Origin: Spinellus fusiger
Taxonomy: Eukaryota > Mucoromycota > Mucoromycetes > Mucorales > Phycomycetaceae
Length of the DNA: 64,000 bases
Reading direction: 5' to 3'
NCBI GenBank assembly: GCA_025094145.1
Contig: JALLLS010000093.1
Span: 1 to 64,000, forward strand
Part shown: piece by piece, positions 1 through 13,200 of the stretch
Position numbering within the stretch: the stretch's first letter is position 1
Layout: every line of letters begins with the position of its first letter
Program-made: the position numbers and the translations under genes
The notes under the pieces: generated by a model
Databases searched by the model: none
Told to the model about the DNA's origin: nothing
The model's input: the letters and a program-made list of their open reading frames with translations, nothing else

Positions 1-1810
1 GAGGTGTGACTTGCTAATGAAGTGAGCTTGGGATGCATGGGAGGATGCGTGAGGGGGTAGCCCCGAGACCGAGTGACTTGCAACACTGCCTCATCAGGTA
101 CTGCTTGTAGAAACTCCTGTCGTACTGAGAGCGGCATTTCCAGGAGAATATGGCTCTTTAAAACAGCACCATAGTTCTTGAACATAAAGTCAAGGACAAG
201 CTGCCGTAGTCCCACTTCTTCAGATAGGATTGCCTTTTCAAAGATAAGTCCACAGTTCTCCACAGTCAGATGATGTCGATACAGTTGTTCACAGCAGATC
301 TTCTTTAGGCGGTGCAGCAGATACATATTAGCAAGTACAAGTACTTCGCATATCACTCTGCAACTCGTTTTTGTCTCCAGAGTGTCTGTATACAGGTAGT
401 AAAGAAATGCAAGCACAACTTCAAATGACTCTGGCATCTCCATCTTGCCCTGCTGTACCTCTATCATTCCAGATTTGTATATATTTCTAAAATGCGGCCA
501 GCGTGTCATTAGAATTACTTGGTGAACATAGAGTGCTTGTTGATCAGCAGGCACAATCGTAAAGTCGCTTAGTTCTGGATTGTTTAATAGATGTCTAAAC
601 TCATTCAAATTGCTTGAGGCGGGGATGTCGTACAATGCCAAAGATTCTCCGTTGATCACCAAAACATCCCTAAAATGATCGTAACCTTGGGGACGGAAAG
701 GGTCTGTGTTGCCTAGGAAAAACAGGCTGTTCATCCTTGCACCCGTATCTCCTTCTGCAGACTGTATTTCTTCTGTAATGACGGTAAAGTAGTTCCAACC
801 TCCTACTTGGAAATTGGCATTGCACTCCTGCTGTTCCCATTCAAGTGTTTCGAGATCCAGCATCCACAGACCATACGGGGCATCTGTAGGGTTGGCTTGT
901 AGGTCTGATAGATAGCGTCCAAACACAAGTAATTTTCCACAGACAGCCTCACAGAAATGTTGGCTCTTTAAGAGAACCATTTGATTGTTGGCTTTGGTGT
1001 GAGATTCCTTCAGTACCAGATGGGGTGTATAAGGGGGACACGAGAGATGGACAGAAAACAGATCGGATACAGTGCATCCCTGCTCATCTTTACCAGCATA
1101 AATGTACATTTTGTTATCAATAACAGTGGCTGAATGGTTATAGCGTGGGGGAACTGTGCCGTACTTTGTCCATGCCATTGTGTTGAGGTCCAAGATATTA
1201 AGTTCATCGAGAACAAATGTGCCTTGAAAAACAAACAACCATAAACAAACAAGTATGAAAAGAGTACATCAGAAGACTGACTTACAATCTGCGTTTTTAG
1301 AGAATCCACCATAGACAAATAACTTGTCTTGATAAACAATAGTACTGTGCAAGTAGCGTGCAGGTATATGCCCAGTTGTCTTTGGCTGGAACCATGTCAG
1401 TTTCTCAAGATCAAAGACATGGAGATCATTGCAGTACTCTTGAAACTCATTGCAACCACCTAAAGAGATCCTTTTCTTATGAATTCGGACTGTCAATGCA
1501 AGTACGTTTCTTACCAAACACAAGGATACAATTATTCCATAGAGTGGCCGTATGTCCATAACGTTTGCATGGTGAAATCCCTTTGACACTCTACATTGTT
1601 AGTTATATATATTTTAATTTTCTTCTTTGTTACCTTGATGGCTTCCCATCGCATGTCAGACAGATGAAGGAAATTCAGGTCGTCACTGACATTGCCACCA
1701 CCACCAAATACGAACAATCGACGGTCTACCTTGACAAAAGAAGGTCGCCAAAGACCAACAAGGTTATTGCCTGTCGTCTGAACAGGCTGATCGAATTTAA
1801 GGAGCGACAT
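1..1810 (-). CDS. Kelch-repeat / BTB domain protein (3' end cut by window edge)
   Basis: Exons run about 1810-1634, 1590-1515, 1459-1286 and 1222 to the window edge, joined by introns of 43, 55 and 63 nt that all close the frame. The N-terminal part has at least four Kelch blades with the usual FVFGG, ILVFGG and LFVYGG motifs followed by YGHTATLW or YLHSTIVY. The C-terminal part (about 300-1 on this strand) reads as a BTB/POZ fold: FTIVPADQQALYVHQ, LPGV-type helices and LVLANMYLLHRLK. Kelch-then-BTB order is like LZTR1 and other scaffold or Cul3-adaptor proteins; the adaptor role is inference. The chosen start is the Met in MSLLKFDQPVQTTG; an AG acceptor just upstream means a further 5' exon is possible. 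No stop codon is reached, so the protein is partial. Confidence 0.85.
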
Positions 1811-1837
1811 GAAGTAGCTTTGAAGAATCCAAATCAA

Positions 1838-4247
1838 ATATTAATACTAGTCAAATAAGAAAGAAAGAAAGAAGAAAGGAAGGAAAGAATGAAGAAGAAT
1901 AAAAAAGAGGAGATTAGGGAGAAATATTCATACAGAAAATCAACTTGACTTGATGAATAGTATGCTTTATTTACTTATTTATTTATGATGGACTGTAGCT
2001 GGGATTCAATGAGGATGCTTCCTCTGTATCTACATTATCAACCTACATATATTTTAATCTTTACCCTTTTCATTGCCCTGTTCTTATCGTTCTTCTTTAC
2101 GCATAAATATCTTTTTTATTGGATAGCAGTTCTATTTATGATGTTATTGACAGTGTCACCATTGGTCTGCAGATTATTATTTGTGCTCGTGCAACACCTC
2201 TTCTCCTGTAAAGTATGGCAGCTCAGGGCTTGATGTGTCTATATGTCTATATCTATCCATGGCTGTGTCTATCTCCACACCTATTGGGAAGAGATCCATA
2301 CAATCAGAGAAGAAGACTGCCGTTCTGTGCAGTACCCGAATTAAGGATCAAGTGAATAAGATAGAGATCCTCACTCGTCCCTCTCCCCATGAGTGGCAAG
2401 ATAGAATGACAGGCAGTGTGATGGTGAGTGTGATGGTGAGTGCAGTGTTATTTATATTCATCTATATTTATTTATTTATTTTTATTTATTTTTATTTATT
2501 TATTTTTATTTTTATTTATTTATTTTTATTTATTTATTTATTTATTTTTATTTTTATTTATTTATTTATTTTTATTTTTATTTTTATTTTTATTTTTATT
2601 TTTATTTTTTTTAGGATCAATGGAACGCATATCACTTTACGATGTTTTAGTCATGGCTGCTCTGTAATACACTCATAAAGTGAATATGAACTCGGAAGGT
2701 AAATAGAGAGAGCATTAGCAATAGATTAACAAACAGTACATTTGAACGACCATAACAAAGTGTAGTGGAACCATCCCCTACTCATCGCCTGTGTTGAGTA
2801 AATATGGAAATACTGGGTGCAATGACATACATTTTTATCTCTCTTTTTATCTCTTTTTTTTTTCTTCCTTCTTTTCTTGTGTTGATGAAGGGTGATGTGT
2901 TCATAAACATGGACATGGACATGGACAGACTCCTCTAGAGGAATCCAAGGAATGCCATGAAGAGAGTCCTTTCATGTAGAAATAATAAGGAATTTAGAAT
3001 GTATCTTATTCACTTGGGGTCTTGGTAAGTCATCTTGCAAAAGAATTCCTTTGCCTTTTCATCTTTTACTTTTGTATCTTCACCTTTGTCTTTTTCCCTC
3101 TTTCTTTTCTCTGAATAACTCCTCTTGAATAATGAAAATAAGTAAATCAATGTGGAGTATTTTAGATCTCTTATAAATGCACGCCCTTACGGACGATGAC
3201 AATTCGAATCAATATAAATAGAGTATGGTAGGAGAAAGAGAAACAAACATGGAAGAAAGAGAGAGAAAGAGTCTGAACTTTTCTCCATTTTAAATTTCCT
3301 TGTTCTTATCTCTTGTGAAAAATACAACAAATAAAAGAGCATTCCATCTCGACTCCATGTCTGTTCTTCCTGTGCATGTCTGCTTTATCCACTAGCATGT
3401 CTGTTCTTCTTGTGCATGAGTAGTCAATGACTCTATTAAAAAAGAGGGAGGCTTCTCTCTAATTTACTAGACGACACTTATTGGTAGTATAGTAGTGTAG
3501 AATAAACTATGCGTTCACAACATTGATCATCATTCATAGGAGTCTATAGTCTGCAGATTTAGTGTAAAAGAAGTTATTTTGATCTATATGAATGTCAATG
3601 ATGAGCGGGTATGCGTCTGCACCCTCTTCCATGCCACTGTATCAGTGTCTGTGTAATTATGTAGTCTTCCCTCTATTAAAAGATCCTGTGCACTTGATAT
3701 CACTGTCTTTCATAGCCCATTCACCTTATTCTCACTGGTAATTTACATACTTTTTGATTTCAGGAAGATGGTACATTGGCGAAAGAGGATCCATTGATAT
3801 ACTGTACATTGTAAATGGTAAATACAAAATACAAAATACAAACAGAGAAGAATACAATTAGAGTGGCAGAACCATCCTCCTTGCAATGGACAGTGCCACT
3901 CCACTCACCAGAATTCCTTCTTTTATGATATTCCTATGCTCAATGAAGGAATAAAATTGAAATACTTTATTATTTCATAATTTTGTAACATTTACATAAT
4001 GACACTATCTGCCAGCTAATAGTTTGATAAGAAGAGCAAAACAAAAAACAAAACAAAAAAAGGGGGAGGGGGAGGGGAAAAAAAAGACAAGGGAGGTGAG
4101 TGGAGGTTTCCTTTTTTTCTTCTTCTTTTTTCCAATGTATTTCTTAAGTGAAAAGAAGGGGGAAAAAGACAAGGAGAAGAAGGGGAAGGGAGATCTCCCT
4201 TGAGAGAAAGAAAAAGAAAGAGACGTTATTTTTTTGGAGATAGGAAT
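1838..4247. other. Intergenic, microsatellite-bearing; no supported gene
   Basis: Between the 5' side of the Kelch gene and the 3' end of the FAM199X-like gene. It contains a long TTTAT/TTTTTA tract (about 2455-2612), A/G-rich runs near 1855-1915 and 4020-4230, and otherwise AT-rich unique sequence. Short open frames here are hydrophobic translations of T-rich DNA and have no recognisable motif. A first exon of the Kelch gene could lie at its left side. Confidence 0.6.
2455..2612. repeat. (TTTAT/TTTTTA)n microsatellite
   Basis: About 155 bp of alternating TTTA and TTTTTA units with no interruption, followed by a T-run. It creates artefactual open frames made of F, I, Y and L. Confidence 0.95.
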
Positions 4248-5939
4248 TTACAGCATAATGTCAATGTCTTCCATTTCATTCCTATCTTCTGTTACCAATG
4301 ACATGACTCTAAGGGATCGTGGGGCGGGAGAAGAGTGGTGTGCAATGGTCTGATTATCAGTGACACGAAAGTCCATCTGTTCATCACTAAATACAATGAG
4401 AGCAGTATTGCCACTGCTCTGTTCATCCCCACTCTCCTCTTCTGGGGATGCTGGACTGTCTTTGTGTGAGTGATGTTGATAAAGAGCAGCGTGTCGTGTG
4501 GGTCGTGTGGGTCGTGTACAAGCAGTCTTCTTGGAGGAGGTGTGGTAAAGAGAAGTGCTCATAGTAGCATCAGTGTGGACAGTGGGTGAGGAGGTAGAAG
4601 GTTGCTTTAGTTTAGATTTAAAGGTCTTTCTTTTGCAAGGTGGTCCCCTTGTCTTTTCTTGGGAAAGAGAAGCCATGGACATTGGCTCAAAGGACACTTC
4701 CTGCACACTTCCTGTCTCTAGTGTTGTGGGGGAAATCTTTCTCTTTCGCTGTCTAAGTTTTCTTTTCTTTTGTGGCTGGCATATCTCGTCCTCTTCTGAT
4801 CCGTAGTCTAATGAGACTGTCTTTGTTTGTGTGTCTTCTTTGATATAATCCGATAGTGTCACAGAAAGACCTCCTTTCTGCTCACAAATACATGCCTCAA
4901 CATAGGCCAGAATACGTAAAAGCTGTTCGCGTGGTAAACAGGAAAGATCAATTTCCACTTCTTCTGATGTTTCTCTGGCTGTAGAAGAAGAAAGAATGGT
5001 GAGGATGCCTGGTAAATTGTCAGAATGTAATTGATGAGTGATGCTCTCGAGCACAGCCTCCTCAATCTGACGTCTGTGCATGTACTTATAGGATGTACTT
5101 ATAGGAGAAGACAGTCGAGAGCGATGAGTGTATTCTGATTCTGATTCTGATTCTGATTCTGATAAAGAAGTCCTGTGGTGGTATCTGACATGGGGTGCTG
5201 CCGTTCCAGTCATAGTACTCTCATTATCACTCTCATTATCACTCTCATAAGAATCAGAATCAGAACTACTGGAATGGCTTCTTTTCTGCTGTGGATCTAT
5301 CCCAGCATTCTCATCTTGTAACAAGAGAGTAGGAATAGACACATGGATAGACTCTTCAGTGGGCATTAGACAAGGACTGACAGAAGAACTTTCTACATCA
5401 AAAGAACACATTGTCGTGCATGAAATATCCCCAGGCACTTCAAGACTTATTAGCAAGCAAAAACATAAGCAAGGACACACCAACATCCCCACAAGCACAT
5501 ACCAAAGGATATTTCGTCATAAAAGAGTGAAGAGGCAGAATCATGTTCATAATAGAGTCCCTCTTGTCCAAACAGATCTTCTAATTGCAGTGACTCGGCA
5601 CAAAGGTGGGGCTCAAGTGCTTCTCTATAAAGTATCGTCTCGGGAGATCATTGCAACCAAGAAGCCATGGACTCACTGAGAAGGAAGAGAGAGACTGAGA
5701 ATGAGACTGCTTATTCTTATGATGGCTGAAGATTCTTCCCACCTCGTCCTGTTACTAGCCATGTTTTCTTGGACTGAGTGGGCTAGATTCCCCACTGGCC
5801 ATTCATGAGAAGCAGTGCCCAACAAGTCATGACTCTCCTGGACACTGCTCTGGAAAGAAGGGCTCTCTGTATCGACAAGAGAGTGTGTTTTGAGAGAAGA
5901 AGGATAAGAACAAGAGAATGAAGGGTTATCATTGGTCAT
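4248..5939 (-). CDS. FAM199X-like protein
   Basis: The main exon (5437-4248) ends in the acidic tail EDIDIML, matching the FAM199X tail pattern. Its centre has the family's core: RRQIEEAVLESITHQL, a GILTILSSS segment, VEIDLSCLPREQLLRILAYV. Around it are Ser/Glu-rich and basic stretches (PQKKRKLRQRKRK looks like a nuclear localisation signal). A 65-nt intron (5502-5438) joins it to an upstream exon coding for LEDLFGQEGLYYEHDSASS. The first exon is probably the frame starting MTNDNPSFSC at 5939, but its splice to the second exon is unresolved: acceptors near 5638 and 5585 both work with different donors. FAM199X has no known biochemical activity. Family membership is judged from memory of the core and the tail. 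Nothing is odd beyond its presence in a fungus. Confidence 0.65.
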
Positions 5940-6578
5940 TGGGGCAAAAGTGATTCTATCTTGCTGTCAATAAAATAAAGAACAAGTATGTAGGCTACTT
6001 GTTTACCCTCCCATAATGAACTAGAAGAGCAGTTTTATTGGTGTTGGTGGGAATATAAACAAGAAGAATGAAGAATTACAAACAAGTACACTTTGACTAC
6101 TAATAGACCTGTCAACCTATGCGCTAATGAGTCAGTCAACCAGCTATACAAGTCCAATCCCATGGCATAAATGTAGCAGTGAAGGACTCACTAAAAAATC
6201 CTTTGCGAGACTGGTGTTGAGTTTAAAGTATCTCTCGAGGTCACATTTGGAAGGGCGCTTTTGTGGGGAGACACTGCCAAACCACCCACAAAAAGACGAG
6301 TAGATGAGTGTATCGTGTCTTTATTTATTAACACTATCTATTAGAAATAAATAAAGAAAGAAAAAGAAAAGAAAAAATACTACTGATGTTACCAGTGCAT
6401 TTATCCGCTGTCTTTTGTAGGCTTGGAAAGAAGATAGACCATGGAGCATTCTCCAAAGGCCAGCATGATGTTGAACAAAACTCCGATAAAGAGCATTAGA
6501 AATCGTATTCCTCTTGGTATGTGTTTTTTTTTCTTTTTTTTTTCTTCTTCTCTTTCTTATTCTTTTGTACATAGCACA
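5940..6578. other. Intergenic between divergent FAM199X-like and ABCD genes
   Basis: This should hold both promoters. A T-rich tract (about 6525-6565) ends in ACATAG directly before the ABC start codon, so a short 5'UTR intron beginning near the GTATGT at 6515 is possible. The minus strand of 6415-6510 has an open frame containing IRFLMLFIGVLFNIMLAFGE, which looks membrane-like but lacks a start and is not called. Confidence 0.5.
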
Positions 6579-7964
6579 ATGGTCAATGTTCTATCACTGC
6601 TGGTCAAAAAGTCAACAAAGCCATCGGGTGTTTTCATTCTAATATCTGTAGTGTTGGCTCTGTACAAAGCAAAAACGATGCTGAAACACCAGAAACAGGC
6701 TACTCGGAAAGAATCCTCTACTCGTCCACAGAAGCATAAGGTGGGCGTCAATGCCCAGTTCTTTGATCAGATGCGCAGACTGCTGCCCATCTGTGTTCCA
6801 GGTACAGATCTATGGGTGGATCCATACTAACAAGTGGATCCAAAGGCGTATTTTCAAAGGAGGCGGGTCTCCTCACTATTCTTGCTACTGTTTTGATTGC
6901 CCGTACCTGGCTTGATATCTGGTAACTATGGAGAAACAGGTCAATGGAATCATCAATAACACCACCCTTGTTTTCTACGTGTGTTATTGGATTAGGTTCT
7001 CTGCCTTTAATGGGTAAGTAACAGTCATGATGCATCCTGTGTATCTTATATGAGAAACAGTTCGGTTGTCAAGGCCATTGTATCTCGTAACAAGAAGGAG
7101 TTTGTAGCCAAAGCCATTATTGAATTTGGATTGATGATGGTAGGTATTCAACACTACGGCTGGACAGTGTGTGTGTGGTATAGACTCATTGTACATGTGT
7201 CTATGCGTCTATAGTGGCCTATGAGTATCGTCAACAATTCACTCAAACTGTGCATCAGTGCCCTTGCTTTGAGTTTCCGTGAGAGACTGACAAAGGTAAC
7301 CACAGCAAATGGAATCCCCTGAGGGCTAATAGGGATTAGCATGCACACAACCAATACCTCGATGGAATCACCTTTTACAAGATATCCAATCTGGACAATC
7401 GCCTTCAAAATGCAGACCAGTTACTGGCACAGGACATTGACAAATTCTCAGAGAACTTGTCTCATTTGTACTCTGACATTGCTAAACCCATTGTGGATAT
7501 TTTTTTGTTTGCTTATAAACTGGGTGAAGCCATGTAAGTGGTGAAGGGGTATGGGATCAGCAGAATACTAAAAGCAATAACAGTGGCAATGAAGCACCCT
7601 TTTTCATGATTTCATACTTTATCATGTCGGGTGTTATTCTGCGTGCCTTTTCTCCTCCCTTTGGACGATGTAAGTAGACAAGAACAAACCACAGACCCAA
7701 AGAGGAATCCAAGAAAAAAAGAAAGAAAAAAGACACTAAATGAGAGAGGGGGATTGTAGACACTGCCATTGAACAAAAGTTGGAAGGAGATTTCCGTTAT
7801 GCTCATGTAAGAAACACTCCATCTTGGGATGACTGATCAAGGGAAAAAAAAGTCCCGTATTATTACCCATTCAGAAGAGATTGCATTCTACGGTGGTGGA
7901 GAGCGAGAAAAAGAAGGTGTCAATGGTACATTCCAAAAGGTACTTGTAGCCCTAGGATACACTG

Positions 7965-7996
<32 letters not shown>

Positions 7997-9834
7997 TTGG
8001 CCTTTTTGGATTGATCCGTGTGTCCATGTTAGATTGCCAACCATGTTCGTAAAGTGTATACTCTCCGTTTCTTGAATGGTATTTTTGATTCTGTTCTTGT
8101 AAAATACTGTGCAACTATGACAGCCTACTAGTAAGTCATTAGGAGTCTATCTCCAGTCAACACAGCACAGACACACTCTAATCACTCCAATGGCTCTACA
8201 GTTTGTTGGCTCGTCCTGTCTTTAATCCTAGAAAAGGTAAGCAAGATACTTGAATTGCACTGACTAGTCCATCCCCAAGGTGCCAATGCAATGGGCAGTA
8301 ATTATGACGATCCTACTGTATTGATGGAGGAATACTCCAGAAACTGTAAGTAGTAAAAGAGAATAGAAAAAAAGTGTGTGTGTGTGTGTGTAGTGTGTAG
8401 TATGTGTAGGGCTAATGCAATCTACTGCATTAGCAAGCTACTTGATCAACCTCTCCCAGGCTGTGGGTCGTTTGATATTAACTGGACGTGATCTGACTCG
8501 ATTTGCTGGTTATACGGTAAGCAAGGATGATAGTGATAACAGTAATAGTAATGATCACCATCAAAATGGACCATGCTTCTTTGACTAATCTCTTGTATGG
8601 AATGCATACTATAGTCTCGTGTGGCAGAACTCTTTACTGTTCTTAAGGATGTACGTGAAGGAAAATACATGCGTACAATGGTATCAGAGACAGACAGCAG
8701 TATCAACCAAAGCACATGTAAGTTTCTCCATTAGACTCCATGGAGCTCATCCTCCTCTGTAGTGGTGGATGCCAAAGACACCAAAGGAAGAGTCATTGTC
8801 AAGGATGGTGTTATTCTCTTTGATAAGGTCCCCATCATTACTCCCAACAACGATGTCTTGGTAAGAAACAAGTGATCATGCTGCCTACTTAATATCTTTC
8901 TTCTTCTTCCCTTTAGCTTAAGGACCTCTCTTTCAGAGTCACTACAGGCATGAACTGCTTAATCTCAGGTCCCAATGGATGTGGCAAGAGTTCTCTCTTT
9001 CGTATCCTGGGTGACTTATGGCCACTGTTTGGTAATAGCATCATGGAGGTTTTATTTACTTATCTAATCCTTGCGTGGTGTAGGTGGTACTGTGACGAAG
9101 CCAGCACCCAGCCAACTCTTCTATGTGCCTCAGAAGCCCTATCTTCCTCTGGGCACCTTTAGAGATCAGATCATCTATCCAGAGACACCTGCAGATGCCA
9201 AACAGCGTGGGTTTGATGATGCAGCACTGATCACTCTGCTGGAGAATGTCCACCTTGGCTACATTGTTGAGCGTGAAGGGGGTTGGAATACAGTACAGGA
9301 CTGGGCTGATGTGTAAGTAGGGTGTGTGGACTGCTAGCTCACTATGCATTAGTCTTTCAGGTGGAGAGAAGCAGCGTGTGGCCATGGCTCGTCTGTTCTA
9401 CCATAGACCGCAATTCGTAAGTCCATTCTAATGATGCTTATTATTGAATAAGGATGCATAGGCTATTCTTGATGAGTGTACAAGTGCAGTGAGTGTAGAC
9501 ATTGAAGGCATTATGTATGAACATGCACGCAAATTGGGGATTACTTTGTTTACTGTTTCACACCGGTAAGCATCAACCTACAGCTTATATGTAGGAGGAT
9601 ATCCACTCTAATGACTGTTTTGTTTACTCTCCAACAGTCCTTCTTTGGTGCGCCACCATGAATATCTGCTTAGATTCGATGGAGAAGGCCATTATGAATT
9701 CAAAGAGTAAGCTCCACTTTATAAGACCTGTGCTTAACTCGAGTCATAGATTGGATCCCGAAGACTCAACCGCAGCCTTTGGATTTGGCCATGGAAAGAC
9801 ATCAGGCCAGGTCAAAATGGAAGACAGTTGTTAA
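6579..9834 (+). CDS. Peroxisomal ABC half-transporter, PMP70/ABCD family
   Basis: Imports fatty acyl-CoA or related acyl substrates into peroxisomes as a dimer of half-transporters (family knowledge). The spliced model has 21 exons and closes at 679 aa, close to human PMP70 (659 aa). The N-terminal membrane part includes [30 protein letters not shown] and the ABCD signature region [16 protein letters not shown]. The nucleotide-binding domain has Walker [10 protein letters not shown] (about 8973), [19 protein letters not shown], the signature LSGGEKQR and Walker B FAILDEC, then the switch VSHRPS. The C-terminus is GQVKMEDSC. Every sequential motif matches PMP70 more closely than ALDP, so ABCD3-like is preferred. 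Introns are 36-97 nt with GTAAGT-type donors. One exon is only 18 nt (6996-7013). The start is the first Met of [12 protein letters not shown]. Confidence 0.93.
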
Positions 9835-10284
9835 GCTATAGACTATTTGTGATATTATTATGTGTATAAAGAAAGCACTCTTTTTGATGAATTCTCTCTT
9901 ATTCTCTCCTTCCACTACACTGGAAGGTGGGTGGTGGTGTTGGCATAGTAACTGCATAACACTTTATTTCACCACTGGAGGATCTTAATGAGCTAAGCGT
10001 GGGTCTTACAGATGACTTTTTGTTAGAATCTGCCTATTTATAGGTCGGCTCTGGTTACTATTTTCCCGCTTTAAGGCTGATTCTACTTTGGAAAACAGAG
10101 GGTGAGGCTGTTTCATTTTGCTATCTTTTGACTCACCCCAATCAGAAACAAGCAAAAAACATCCACCCAAACATCCACCCTAACATCCACCTATTGACAG
10201 CTCACCAACACACTGAACTGCACTCCACCACAGAATAGTTGTGAACAACAGTAGCTACAATAACAACAACAAACAAAAGTTGCA
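9835..10284. other. Intergenic between the tandem ABCD and RhoGAP genes
   Basis: The terminator of the ABC gene and the promoter of the RhoGAP gene must lie here. A short direct repeat (ACATCCACC units, about 10150-10190) lies upstream of an A/C-rich leader of CAACAA units just before the next ATG. No other element seen. Confidence 0.5.
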
Positions 10285-13200
10285 ATGAACAAACCAGCAA
10301 AACCTGCAGTGCCTGCTAAACATGAAGATGAAGTAAAGACCCAAAATCCTACTCTACTGTTACTGGCTGCTACTTGTTTATTGTTTATCCATCCTCATGT
10401 TGATAATAACTAGATAAACAGCATTGACTCCCACTATGAACATGTCAATAAGCTACTAAAATGGACAATCCATGACTTGGAGCGGTTCATTGCCTTGTTG
10501 AGAGCACGGTGGGTGGTGTTCTCTATTCTTATAGAAACAATAGACTAGACACTAGAAAACATAAAAGGGAGGGCTGACTTGTGTTATGGCAGTCTTTTGG
10601 CAGAGGAAGCTCATATTCATTCACTGCGAAAGATTAATAAACTTGTACCATTACCGGAATCAGAACCATGTTCTTATTTTGGCAACTTGGAGACCTCTTT
10701 CCACAGTGCAATCCAAGCCTATGAACTCTCGATTGAAAGGACAATTGCCTGTCGCTGTGAATTGACAGCAAGAATAAAGGCACAGATAGAAGTCCTTGCC
10801 AAACTAAAGGTAAAAGAAAAAGAAGAAGAAGAAAAGGGATGAGATACAGCACCAGGACATTGTTCTAATAGCAGTGCAATAAGGATCATCAAGAACAACA
10901 GAGGAAAATGGTGAAGCTGGTGTTGGGAGAGAAGAATTCGCTCTACACTCTCTTCCGAACACGAGACATTGTAAAGGTAGGTGTTCCTGTGGTATTTGCA
11001 GTCTATTGAACACTGTAGCTTCATAAATCCTATATCAGCAAATGTCAAGAACTCGCCCTGTTACAACAGCAGCAGCATCTTCCTCTTTCTTCTCCTTCTC
11101 CTCCTCCTCCTCCTGTCTCATTCAACACTGGTCATGGCACAGAGACCGACTCGGAACTAACAGTCCCTAGTATACAGTCACTTCATCGTGTCTCTTCAGA
11201 AGAACCCCATCCAAGAGTATCCAGTGACAGTGGAAGAGATACAGATACTAGCTCTACTTCTTCTGCTAATAACTTACAAGAGGTGACCTTTAAAAAGGGA
11301 ATGGCTGGATTCATGGCACAGATGAGAACACAGATTGTGAATGCTACTGTTGCTGTCTCTACAGATCCATCAAAACAGAATGCTCGCTCTGCAAAGCTCA
11401 AGAAGGACATTATAGATACAGGTAGATCAATACTTTCTTCTCTCCAGAGAGAGAGAGAGAGAGAAAAGTTAGACATCTCACACCATTTCTTAGACCATGA
11501 CTATCGACAAGGAGTACGGCATTTGGAGGAGTTGCGAAAGACACAAGTAGAGACAGCCAAACATGCCATGAGGGTAACTTACATTGGTGCTATTAATATG
11601 TCCTTTATGTATATTAATAGAGAGAGGTATAGCATGTTGAGGTGTTCTTTTTTGAAAAGGCAAAGGCATCAAGAAATGTACTTACAGAAATATTAACCAC
11701 GGAACAAGCAACTCTTTTGAAGGAAGTGTCGGTAAGTCATCTTTTATCCTATGCATCTATGAGGATCTCTCTTTTACATGTATCTCTCTCTCTATAACTT
11801 CTACCATTGTTTGCTGACTGTTCTGTATTCTATAGCTGGTTCAATCTTCTTTGGCTTATGCTGAGGACATTGACGGTAAAGCAGATATTGAACTATTCAG
11901 AAAAGAATATGCAAAAATAAACTTCTGCAGTCCTGCCAGAGTCTATTATGAACACTATATGCTTGGGAAATGCAAAGGTAATAAGAAAGAGAAAAGAAAG
12001 AGAAGGAAACTGATGGTATGGAGCAGAGATATTGTTTGGTGGAAGTCTCAATGAATATGCCTATGAGCACATGCAGCCAGTTCCTCCCTTGGTAACAAAA
12101 TGCATTGAGGCTGTAGAGCGTATGGGAGGTCTTCAGAAAGAAGGCATTTACAGAATATCTGGACGTCAAACAAATTTAGAGATGTTGAAATGCGAGTTTG
12201 AAAAAGACGACATTGCCCTTGTAATAGACACAGCCAGATACGATGTGTTTACTATTGGATCTGTGCTCAAGATATATCTGCGTGAGCTGAGTGATCCTCT
12301 TTTTAGCTTCCCAGTACAGGCAAGAGTAGAGTATTCAAGTAAGTTGGGACTGTTCAAATGACGGTAGGTGTATTTATTGGTGTTCCTATAGGCATTGAGG
12401 ATGAGAAGAAACGATATGCAATCCTTAGAAATAAACTCGCAGAATTATCACAACCTCATCGCAGTACACTCCATAAGATTGTTCAGCATCTTTCAAAGTA
12501 GGTAGCTGGTGATAGAAATCAATGGCAGAAGAAATAATGCATTCTCTTTATCAGGGCAGATGCTCATTCCCATATCAACAAGATGAACATCCAAAACCTC
12601 TCTTTTATCTTTACACCTGCTATTTTCCAAGACCATAACCAAGCAGAGAATGCAGGGGAATGGTGTTCTGATAAAGTGCTTGAAGATCTTGTTCTTCATT
12701 TTGATATACTTTTCCCTGAAGATGAGCCTGCGATGCAAGCTAGACCCGTTGAGGCATCTCAATTACGCCTGTCCATGAGCTCTCTTTCTGACCAGCTACG
12801 TCCAATGGAGTATCCTAGATCTAGATATAGGTTGTCTGGAGACTCCTCTACTTTGATGCCACAGGAAATGCTCAGCTCAAGTCCATTGACAAATAACACA
12901 GACCTTTATCAATCTACACCTGCAATCCCACCCAACTATGAGATAGAGGTAGTAAGAACGCCCATGTCTTCTTCTGCCTCTATCACTAGTTCCACGACGG
13001 TTCTTTCGACGATTGACAAAACCACGACCCTCCAGCCGGTTCCTACTACAGTGTTATCTTTGCCACCCACTGACACAACAACACAACACACAGCTGATAC
13101 TAGACAGACTTCTCAAACAACCAAGGTGTCCTACCCTAGACCAGTTTCTGTGAGCTTGTCAGATCCTCCTTTACTAAGACCCGATAACCCACCTACACTA

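Noticed and set aside
2181..2678. 165-codon plus-strand frame
   Set aside because: The second half is FIYLFIFI from a TTTAT microsatellite; the first half has no motif and no conserved start.
6321..6572. Minus-strand frame with a membrane-like segment left of the ABC gene
   Set aside because: No convincing start or splice partner; much of it is translated from T-rich DNA.
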